Of a stretch of 28,852 bases of DNA, positions 8,685 through 15,064 are shown piece after piece. Both the position numbers and the translations under genes were made by a program. This DNA is from Flavobacteriaceae bacterium. GTDB taxonomy: Bacteria > Bacteroidota > Bacteroidia > Flavobacteriales > Flavobacteriaceae. The notes below the pieces were generated by a model, which did not search any database, was not told the origin of the DNA, and worked only from the letters and a program-made list of their open reading frames with translations. Location of the stretch: NCBI GenBank assembly GCA_030829155.1, contig JAURBD010000004.1, forward strand, positions 1-28,852, in the 5' to 3' direction. Numbering within the stretch: position 1 is the stretch's first letter; the number at the start of each line of letters is the position of its first letter.

Positions 8685-8719
8685 AATATAAATTAATTAT
8701 AAAACCGTTACCTCTAACA
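8685..8719. promoter_or_regulatory. Divergent promoter region, Smr gene / aldehyde dehydrogenase
   Basis: Only 35 bp lie between the two start codons, and they are AT-rich. On the minus strand a perfect TATAAT (plus-strand ATTATA at 8696-8701) sits upstream of the Smr start and could be its -10 element. The bases 17 bp further upstream do not resemble TTGACA. It is so close to the ATG that the leader would be nearly absent. No ribosome-binding site is visible for either gene. Confidence 0.35.
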
Positions 8720-10147
8720 ATGTTTTATAAAAATTCATATATTATTTATGTGCAACACATAGACAACACCTTCAAATCTCAACAAAAAAACTGCGTTTCT
8801 TTGTCACTAACAAGCAGCAAACAAAGGAAGGTAAAGATTCAAAATTTATTAAATAATTTTTTAGCAATGGAAGAAGAGGTGCTCAGCGCCCTATCAAAAG
8901 ATTTGGGTAAAAGTAAAACAGAGGTGTATTTGGCTGAAATTCTTGGCGTAAAAACTGAGGCTCTTTTTGCAATTAAAAACATTAAAAAATGGATGAAAAA
9001 AAGAAGGGTTCCTACTCCATTGTCTATTTCTTTTACAAAAAGCTGGGTCAAACCTGAGCCGAAAGGGTCTGTTTTAATCATTTCACCTTGGAACTACCCA
9101 ATTATGCTGTGCTTAAACCCTCTTATTGCTGCAATTGCTGCTGGGAACACGGCAATTATAAAACCTTCTGAGCTTACACCCGAATCAGGTAAAGTTCTTC
9201 AAGAGCTAATTAAAAGAACTTTTAGTGAAAATGAGGTTTCTGTGATTTTAGGAGAGAAAAGCGTGGCAGAAAAACTGCTTACCCTTCCCTTTAATCATAT
9301 TTTGTTTACAGGAAGCCCTGAAATTGGAAAAATTGTTATGCGCGCTGCTGCTAAACACCTATCCGGCGTCACTCTTGAGTTGGGCGGAAAGTCCCCAACT
9401 GTGGTTGACAGCTCTGCCAACATTAAAGATGCTGCGTGGAAAATAGCTTTTTTCAAGTTTGCTAACGCAGGACAAACCTGCACCGCGCCAGATTATATTT
9501 TATGTGAAGAGTCGGTTCACGAAAAACTTGTTCAAGAGTTAAATAAAAACATTATTCATTTTTTTGGTGGAAACATTCAGGCTGGATCTAAAGACTATTG
9601 CTCCATTGCTAATGAACTTCATTTTAACAGGCTTGAAACAATGCTTGAAGAGTCTAAAAACAATGGCGCGGTTGTTGCTTGTGGTGGCAACAAAAACAAA
9701 AAGGAGCTCTACATATCACCAACCGTTTTAACGGGGGTACAGCCTGAAAATCCCATTTTGAGCGAAGAAATATTTGGCCCACTGTTGCCCGTTATCAAGG
9801 TTAAGGGGGTTAATGAGGCCATTAACTACATTAACGGAAAACCTAAACCTTTGGCACTATATTTGTTTAGCAAAAACAAAACAAACCAAAACTTGGTTTT
9901 AAATTCAACATCCAGTGGTGGCCTAGTAATAAACGACTGTGTCTTGCATCACACAAATCCAAATCTACCTTTTGGCGGAATTAACAACAGTGGTGTTGGC
10001 AGTTATCATGGAAAGTTTGGGTTTGATGCCTTCTCTCACCAAAAAGCTGTTATGGAAAGCAGTGGATTTTCTCCTTTTAAACTTATGCTTCCGCCATACA
10101 CCGAAACAAAGGTGCGTTTAGCTAATTTAATAAAAAAATTCTTCTAG
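8720..10147 (+). CDS. NAD(P)-dependent aldehyde dehydrogenase (class 3-like)
   Basis: 475-residue member of the aldehyde dehydrogenase superfamily, oxidising an aldehyde to the acid. Visible motifs are the cofactor-fold stretch GSVLIISPWNYPIMLCLNPLIAAIAAGNTAIIKPSE, the turn FTGSPEIGK, LELGGKSP with general base Glu220, and FANAGQTCTAPDY with nucleophile Cys254. EEIFGPLLPVI and LPFGGINNSGVGSYHGKFGFDAFSH near the end are typical of the compact class 3 (ALDH3/ConiferylALDH-like) group that acts on fatty or aromatic aldehydes. The substrate cannot be read from sequence. The start is unsure. The ATG at 8720 gives an extra N-terminal tyrosine-rich segment, whereas a GTG at 8750 would begin MQHIDNTFKSQ and fits the family better; neither has a Shine-Dalgarno sequence. 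Its 3' end overlaps the converging transglycosylase gene by 26 bp. Confidence 0.93.
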   Translation: MFYKNSYIIYVQHIDNTFKSQQKNCVSLSLTSSKQRKVKIQNLLNNFLAMEEEVLSALSKDLGKSKTEVYLAEILGVKTEALFAIKNIKKWMKKRRVPTPLSISFTKSWVKPEPKGSVLIISPWNYPIMLCLNPLIAAIAAGNTAIIKPSELTPESGKVLQELIKRTFSENEVSVILGEKSVAEKLLTLPFNHILFTGSPEIGKIVMRAAAKHLSGVTLELGGKSPTVVDSSANIKDAAWKIAFFKFANAGQTCTAPDYILCEESVHEKLVQELNKNIIHFFGGNIQAGSKDYCSIANELHFNRLETMLEESKNNGAVVACGGNKNKKELYISPTVLTGVQPENPILSEEIFGPLLPVIKVKGVNEAINYINGKPKPLALYLFSKNKTNQNLVLNSTSSGGLVINDCVLHHTNPNLPFGGINNSGVGSYHGKFGFDAFSHQKAVMESSGFSPFKLMLPPYTETKVRLANLIKKFF

Positions 10148-10934
10148 ATATTTCATTTCTAAGGTCTATTATAACGTTAGCATATTTATCTGACCTGTTA
10201 TAAGTACGAACACCTCTCCACGCTTTTGATTTATGAGAAAAATTAAAGTCGTTTTTTGGGTATCCGTTTTCAACGAGATAATATGCGATGCTACCCAATA
10301 CATCCTCCCACTCATAAGGATTTTTTTGACCATCTTTGTTATAGTCAACTGAGAGCCTATTGAAGCTTGAGGGTATAAATTGACCATAACCAAACGCTCC
10401 TGCGTAGGAACCCTCAACGCTGAAAGGGTCTATGTTATTCTGGCTACAAAAAACAAGAAACTCTGCTATCTCTTTGGTTGCCCATTTTGACCTTTTCGGC
10501 ATATTTTTAGCTTGAGTATATAGAGAGTTTATGACAGAAAACTCCTTTGTTTTTTGACCGTAGTTTGTTTCTACTCCAATGATTGCAACAACAATTAGGG
10601 GGTCAATTTCAAACTCTCTTGTAATTTTTGCTAGAAGGCTTTTGTTTTCACTATAAAATCTTGCCCCGCCAGCTATGCGTGTTTCGTTTATAAATATTTT
10701 TTTATATTCCAAATATGTTTTAGTCTTTTCTGGCTTCTTTTGAAATCTTTTTATTATCACTTCTTCTTCCTGAAGCCTTTGATCGTTAAAAACCTCAACA
10801 ACATATTCGGCTGTTATCTCTCCAGAAGACCCCGCGTGTGATATAACCGCTTTAAGAACCTCTTCTTTTTCGTTAGCAAACAAAAAAGAAATACAAAAAA
10901 CAATGCTTAGTTTCTTGATATGGTTTATTTTCAT
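10122..10934 (-). CDS. MltB-family lytic murein transglycosylase
   Basis: Cleaves the MurNAc-GlcNAc bond of peptidoglycan with formation of 1,6-anhydro-MurNAc, in the periplasm. From the ATG at 10934-10932 the product is 270 residues and begins with a signal sequence (basic start, hydrophobic residues 9-20, cleavage probably after FLFA). Catalytic Glu122 sits in VVAIIGVETNYG. The second family block is EGSYAGAFGYGQFIPSSF, followed by an EF-hand-like VDYNKDGQKNPYEWEDVLGSIAYYL, as in MltB. RGVRTYNRSDKYAN near the C-terminus is also family-like. The frame is open upstream to 11045, but that extension covers the EamA gene and puts 37 polar residues before the signal peptide, so the inner start is better. 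AAAGGA about nine bases upstream may be its ribosome-binding site. A lipobox cysteine is absent, so it is probably soluble. Confidence 0.9.
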   Translation of the reverse strand: MKINHIKKLSIVFCISFLFANEKEEVLKAVISHAGSSGEITAEYVVEVFNDQRLQEEEVIIKRFQKKPEKTKTYLEYKKIFINETRIAGGARFYSENKSLLAKITREFEIDPLIVVAIIGVETNYGQKTKEFSVINSLYTQAKNMPKRSKWATKEIAEFLVFCSQNNIDPFSVEGSYAGAFGYGQFIPSSFNRLSVDYNKDGQKNPYEWEDVLGSIAYYLVENGYPKNDFNFSHKSKAWRGVRTYNRSDKYANVIIDLRNEISRRIFLLN

Positions 10935-10938
10935 TTCA

Positions 10939-11790
10939 ATGTATCCTTTGTTTAAAAATAAATATGTTCTGCTCTTTGTTGCGCTTCTTGCTGTTAGCTC
11001 TTCGGCCTGGGTTGTTCGTTTCTTACCAAACCTGTCTTCAACCACAATAGCTTTTTGGAGAATGTTTCTGGCTAGCGCTATGGCCTTTATAATATCTTAC
11101 AAAACTTTTTTTACTTTTGTTCCAAATAAAAAAATTTTGGTTGCTGGTTTATTTTTAGGAGCCCACTTTGCTCTTTTTTTTCGAAGTGTTCAACTTACAT
11201 CTGTTGCCGAGGCAGCCCTGTTGGGCACCATCTCTCCTGTTTTTACTGAAATTTACTCTATTCTTTTTCAAAGAAAACCCTTCTCTTCTAAAGTATCTCT
11301 TGGTTTGCTTCTTGCGCTTTTTGGTGCACTTATTCTTATAAGCCAAAGTAGTTTTAGCGCTACAAGTAGTCTTGGTAATATTCTTGCTGTTCTTTGTTCA
11401 ATTGCAATGGCTGCTGTTTTACTAATAGGAAAAGAAGTGAGGAAGAGTGTTGGCTTATTCGAGTATTCTCGCTGGATCTTTTTTTATGCTTCTGTTTGTT
11501 TGTTTTTCATTGCACTTGTTCAGGGTGTGTCTGTTTTAGAATTTCAGTCCGCCGACTTTGCCTGGTTTCTTTTTCTTGCTGCCGTTCCTACAATGGTTGG
11601 CCACAACATTTTTTATTACCTAGTTAAGTCTCTTAGCGCTACAACAGTTGCAGCTACTCCTCTGGGTGAGCCTGTAATTTCTTCTATTGGCGCTTTTTTC
11701 TTGTTTGGGGAGCCTGTTGGGTTGCATGTTTTTTTTGGAGGCATCATTACACTAATTGGCGTTTTTTATGTTATAAAATATGGTGATTAG
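10939..11790 (+). CDS. EamA/DMT-family transporter
   Basis: 283-residue integral membrane protein with about ten hydrophobic helices in two halves, the layout of drug/metabolite (DMT) transporters of the EamA type. Helices are rich in aromatic and small residues. The TIAFWRMFLASAMAF segment after helix 1 and the VAEAALLGTISPVFTEIYSILF and TTVAATPLGEPVISSIGAFFLFGEPVG segments are typical of the two repeats. Substrates in the family range from amino acids to metabolites, and none can be assigned. I chose the ATG at 10939, giving MYPLFKNKYV. An in-frame ATG at 10903 would overlap the transglycosylase coding start and add 12 hydrophobic residues. Only 4 bp lie between this start and the divergent transglycosylase start. 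Its TAG overlaps the typA stop by four bases. Confidence 0.88.
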   Translation: MYPLFKNKYVLLFVALLAVSSSAWVVRFLPNLSSTTIAFWRMFLASAMAFIISYKTFFTFVPNKKILVAGLFLGAHFALFFRSVQLTSVAEAALLGTISPVFTEIYSILFQRKPFSSKVSLGLLLALFGALILISQSSFSATSSLGNILAVLCSIAMAAVLLIGKEVRKSVGLFEYSRWIFFYASVCLFFIALVQGVSVLEFQSADFAWFLFLAAVPTMVGHNIFYYLVKSLSATTVAATPLGEPVISSIGAFFLFGEPVGLHVFFGGIITLIGVFYVIKYGD

Positions 11791-13625
11791 CCGCCGGCCT
11801 GATCCGACAGTCTTTCTTTTTTTTGAATGGATTCTCTTTTTTGTTGATCCAGCTCCATCTTTCTTAACCTAATTGCTTTTGGGGTAATTTCTACCAACTC
11901 GTCTTCTGATATAAACTCCAGCGACTGATCTAAAGATAGGTTTCTAGGGGGTCTTACTGTTACAGTGTTGTCCGAACCAGAACTTCTCATGTTAGAAAGT
12001 TTTTTTTCTCGTGTAATGTTTAAAGCTAGGTCGTTTGTTTTATTTCTTTCTCCTACAACCATTCCATTATATACCTCGGTTCCTATTTCAACGAAAAACT
12101 CTCCTCTATCTGCCATGTTAACACATGCATATGTTGTTACTTTTCCTGGTCTATCTGCAATTAATGCGCCTGTATTTCTTTGTGGAATTCTTCCAAACCA
12201 GGGTTGGTATCCTTCAAACATTTTGTTCATAATTCCTGCACCTTTTGTGTCTGTTATAAACTGGCTTCTAAAGCCAATTAAACCTCTTGAAGGAATTAAA
12301 AACTCCAAAGATACTCTTCCAAATCCGTGGTTTTGTAGGTTTGTCATTCTCCCCTTTCTTTCGGAAAGTTTTTCTGTAACCACCCCAACTCTTTCTTCTG
12401 GCACATCTAAGAAAACCTTCTCCATTGGTTCGAGTGTTTGACCGCCCTCTTCTTTGGTAATAACTTTTGGTTTTGAAACCATAAACTCATAGCCCTCTCT
12501 TCTCATTGTTTCAATTAAAACAGCCATTTGTAGCTCTCCTCGCCCCCTAACCTCGTAGGCGTCTGCTCTGTCTGTTTTTAAAACCTCTAGAGATACATTA
12601 CTTAAAACTTCTTGCTCAAGTCTGTCGTTTATATGTCTTGTGGTTAAATATTTTCCCTCTGTTCCGGCAAAGGGGCCGCTGTTTACATAAAAAAGCATTG
12701 AAACTGTTGGCTCATCTACTTCTATTCTTGGTAGGGGCTTGGGGTTTTCGCTCGCCGATACGGTGTCCCCTATTGAAATGCCTTCAATTCCCGCTGTGGC
12801 TATAATATCTCCCGCTTCAAGCTTTTCAACTTTTATTTTTTTTAACCCTTTAAATGTATAAAGCGCAGAAAATTTCACATTTTTTGTTATTTTTGTTTCA
12901 CCGCACAGTGCATAATTTTTATTCATTTCAAGCTCGCCATTATTAAGTCTTCCAATTGCTATTTGGCCTACATACGGATCATAGTCTAGGTTTGTAATTA
13001 AGAACTGTGGCGTTATGGTGTCATCCGCTATTGGCCCTGGAATATTTTGTAATATTGCAGAAAAAAGCGGGTCCAGGTTTTTTGAGTCTCCTCCCTCTTC
13101 TGAGTTTGCTAGCCCCTCTTTGGCGTTGGTATACAAGATTGGAAATTCTATTTGCTCTTCGGTTGCTCCCAAATCTATAAACAGGTCGTACACCTCATTT
13201 ACCACCTCTTTGATTCGTGCATCCGGCCTGTCAATTTTATTAATAACTAAAATTATTGGAATATCTTTATCTAGGGCTTTTTTTAAAACAAACCTTGTCT
13301 GGGGGAGGGGGCCTTCGCTTGCATCTACCAACAGAAGTGCTCCATCTACAAGATTTAAACTCCTTTCAACCTCACCGCCAAAGTCTGCGTGTCCGGGGGT
13401 GTCCATAATATTTATTTTAATGTCTTTATAATACACAGCTGTGTTTTTTGCTGTGATTGTAATTCCCCTCTCTTTCTCAATATCCATCGAATCCATCACC
13501 CTATCTTCTATCTCTTGGTGGGCTTTAAATGTTCCGCTTTGTTGCAACATTCCATCTACAAGGGTGGTTTTTCCGTGATCTACGTGTGCTATGATAGCAA
13601 TGTTTCTAAACTTTTCTTTTCTCAT
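11787..13625 (-). CDS. typA: Translational GTPase TypA/BipA
   Basis: 612-residue ribosome-binding GTPase related to EF-G, needed for ribosome assembly and stress responses in many bacteria. G1 is AHVDHGKT (residues 13-20). The switch I threonine lies in ERGITITAKN, G3 is DTPGH (75-79) and G4 is NKID (129-132). G5 reads TNAKEG where SA is more usual. After the GTPase domain come the beta-barrel domain and the EF-G-like domains III and V (for example LDVPEERVGVVTEKLSERKGRM and SRGLIGFRSQFITDTKGAGIMN), then the TypA-specific C-terminal domain (RTGALIAD-like and NLSLDQSLEFISEDELVEITPKAIRLRK). Those last motifs distinguish it from EF-G and LepA. Length is normal for TypA. No Shine-Dalgarno sequence precedes the ATG. 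A 70 bp gap separates it from thyA upstream, so it may have its own promoter or be the tail of the long cluster. Confidence 0.97.
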   Translation of the reverse strand: MRKEKFRNIAIIAHVDHGKTTLVDGMLQQSGTFKAHQEIEDRVMDSMDIEKERGITITAKNTAVYYKDIKINIMDTPGHADFGGEVERSLNLVDGALLLVDASEGPLPQTRFVLKKALDKDIPIILVINKIDRPDARIKEVVNEVYDLFIDLGATEEQIEFPILYTNAKEGLANSEEGGDSKNLDPLFSAILQNIPGPIADDTITPQFLITNLDYDPYVGQIAIGRLNNGELEMNKNYALCGETKITKNVKFSALYTFKGLKKIKVEKLEAGDIIATAGIEGISIGDTVSASENPKPLPRIEVDEPTVSMLFYVNSGPFAGTEGKYLTTRHINDRLEQEVLSNVSLEVLKTDRADAYEVRGRGELQMAVLIETMRREGYEFMVSKPKVITKEEGGQTLEPMEKVFLDVPEERVGVVTEKLSERKGRMTNLQNHGFGRVSLEFLIPSRGLIGFRSQFITDTKGAGIMNKMFEGYQPWFGRIPQRNTGALIADRPGKVTTYACVNMADRGEFFVEIGTEVYNGMVVGERNKTNDLALNITREKKLSNMRSSGSDNTVTVRPPRNLSLDQSLEFISEDELVEITPKAIRLRKMELDQQKRESIQKKERLSDQAGG

Positions 13626-13695
13626 TTTTTTGTTGTGGTGTGGTGAGAATATAAACCAAAAAGCACCTGTTTCTCAGAACTATTGTGGAAAAAAA
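13626..13695 (-). other. Intergenic gap between thyA and typA
   Basis: 70 bp. After the thyA TAG the minus strand has a seven-T run, but the preceding bases offer only a three-pair hairpin, so I do not call a terminator. TTTATATT lies about 30 bases before typA and could be part of a weak promoter. Nothing stronger is visible. Confidence 0.3.
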
Positions 13696-14562
13696 CTAAA
13701 CGGCCATTGGGGCTTTAATGCTGTCCATTGGTTTGTAGTTAACCAACTTAAAGTCTTTTGGTTTAGAAGCAATCACGCTTTCTATGTTTTTAAAGTTTGG
13801 CATTTCTAGGGTGGGGGCTGTTTTTGGTTTTCTTGTAACCTGCTCTTTTACTTGCTCAAAATGGTTACTATATATGTGGCAATCTCCCCCAGTCCATATA
13901 AAATCTCCCGGCTGTAGTTTTAAAATATTTGATATTATGTGGGTCAATAAAGCATAGGAGGCTATATTAAAAGGAACCCCTAAAAACATGTCTGCGCTTC
14001 TTTGATAAAGCTGACAACTCAGCTCGTTATCTTGAATGTGGAACTGAAACATTGTATGACATGGGGGCAGGGCCATTTTATCAATTTTATCTACATTCCA
14101 CGCACTAACAATATGTCTTCTGCTGTTTGGGCTGTTTTTGAGGTCAAATATTATTTTTTTAATCTGATCTTCTCCTCCAACATCTTTACCCCAAGACCTC
14201 CACTGCTTTCCATACACCGGTCCCAGTTGTTTTTCTGTTTCTGTATTTGTATATCCCAACGCTCTGCCTTGTTTGTCTGCGTTGGCTGTCCAGATAGTTT
14301 TCTTTTCAAACAGCTCTTTTCTAGGTTTGCCAAAATGTATTTCTGCCAACCTTCTTTCGTCTGTACTTCCTTCTAAAAACCACAACAGCTCGCTAACAAC
14401 GCTCTTCCACGCCAGTCTTTTTGTGGTTACTGCAGGAAAACCGCTTCTTAAGTCAAAACGCATTTGATAACCAAAAACACCTCTTGTTCCTGTCCCGGTT
14501 CTATCTCCCCTGTTTTTGCCTTTTTCAAGAACATATTCAAGAGCGCTCAGATATTGTTTCAC
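13696..14562 (-). CDS. thyA: Thymidylate synthase
   Basis: Methylates dUMP to dTMP using methylene-tetrahydrofolate, which becomes dihydrofolate and must be recycled by the adjacent DHFR. 288 residues, longer than the 264 of E. coli ThyA. Family signatures are complete: DRTGTGT with Arg21 for the dUMP phosphate, catalytic Cys168 in MALPPCHT, the nucleotide-binding SCQLYQRSADMFLGVPFNIASYALL, GDCHIYSNH and the C-terminal IKAPMAV. The extra length lies in residues 66-115 (GSTDERRLAEIHFGKPRKEL...TANADKQGRALGY...), an insert that reminds me of phage T4-type enzymes. The start is GTG at 14562, inside a GTGA overlap with the folA stop. AAGGA six bases upstream serves as ribosome-binding site. Coupling to folA ensures joint synthesis. 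Confidence 0.97.
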   Translation of the reverse strand: MKQYLSALEYVLEKGKNRGDRTGTGTRGVFGYQMRFDLRSGFPAVTTKRLAWKSVVSELLWFLEGSTDERRLAEIHFGKPRKELFEKKTIWTANADKQGRALGYTNTETEKQLGPVYGKQWRSWGKDVGGEDQIKKIIFDLKNSPNSRRHIVSAWNVDKIDKMALPPCHTMFQFHIQDNELSCQLYQRSADMFLGVPFNIASYALLTHIISNILKLQPGDFIWTGGDCHIYSNHFEQVKEQVTRKPKTAPTLEMPNFKNIESVIASKPKDFKLVNYKPMDSIKAPMAV

Positions 14563-15050
14563 TGGTTATCCTTTTTCCAAATTTGAAACTCTACTGTGTC
14601 GTGTTTTTCTGACCAATCTTTTTTAAACATTTTTTCTATTTTTTCTATTGGCAAAAAAGTGTCACAACCGTAGTCTCCGGGTATGCGGCTTAAATAAAAC
14701 TCTTCTATCACGCCCAATAACTGATTTATAATATTTGGGCCACCAATAACCCATGTTATTTTTTCTTTATTTTTATTTGCTATGCACCGCACCTCTTCAC
14801 TCAAAACCCCATCTATATAATGGTGTGCTCCTGGGTAGTCTTTTTTTCTGGTTGTTGCTAAAACGTTTTTTCTGTTGGGTAAGGGCCCTGGCATCATCGG
14901 ATCTTCCCACGTGATCGATCCCATCACAACCACTCCACCTGTTGTGTTTTTTTTAAACCACTTCAGGTCTTTTGAGTTTTTGGGCCAAGGCATTGTACCT
15001 CCCTTGCTAACTCCGCCTAGGTCGTCGCACGCTAATATTGCTTTTATCAT
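14559..15050 (-). CDS. folA: Dihydrofolate reductase (divergent, phage-like)
   Basis: Reduces dihydrofolate to tetrahydrofolate, closing the cycle opened by thyA. 163 residues, normal for DHFR. IKAILACDD..GGVSKGGTMPWP matches the N-terminal strand and Met20-loop region. SKDLKWFKKNT places Asp28 as the folate-binding acid. PLPNRKNVL keeps Arg60 for the glutamate tail, and VIGGPNII (GG at 103-104) is the cofactor glycine pair. Oddly, the G-R-x-T-W motif reads GSITW, so the arginine that normally holds the NADPH 2'-phosphate is Ser45. The W-P-x-N-S-x-D-L-x-W-F pattern and WEDPMMPGPLPNR recall marine phage enzymes as I remember them (not searched). It lies 14 bp after the M16 peptidase gene and overlaps thyA by four bases. 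No Shine-Dalgarno sequence is visible. Trimethoprim sensitivity cannot be judged. Confidence 0.92.
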   Translation of the reverse strand: MIKAILACDDLGGVSKGGTMPWPKNSKDLKWFKKNTTGGVVVMGSITWEDPMMPGPLPNRKNVLATTRKKDYPGAHHYIDGVLSEEVRCIANKNKEKITWVIGGPNIINQLLGVIEEFYLSRIPGDYGCDTFLPIEKIEKMFKKDWSEKHDTVEFQIWKKDNQ

Positions 15051-15064
15051 TTTTTATATTTTTA

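Noticed and set aside
10903..10938. Earlier ATG for the EamA transporter
   Set aside because: Possible, but it overlaps the start of the divergent gene and adds an atypical hydrophobic stretch. I kept it as an alternative only.
10935..11045. Upstream extension of the transglycosylase to 11045
   Set aside because: It would place 37 polar residues before a clear signal peptide and run into the transporter gene.
11965..12441. Plus-strand open frame of 158 codons opposite typA
   Set aside because: The minus-strand frame encodes well-conserved TypA domains across the same span. The antisense product has no recognisable motif and arises from codon bias.
14908..14913. CACGTG core as a third parS site
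   Set aside because: The flanks (ttcc and atcg) do not match the parS arms. It is an ordinary hexamer inside folA.
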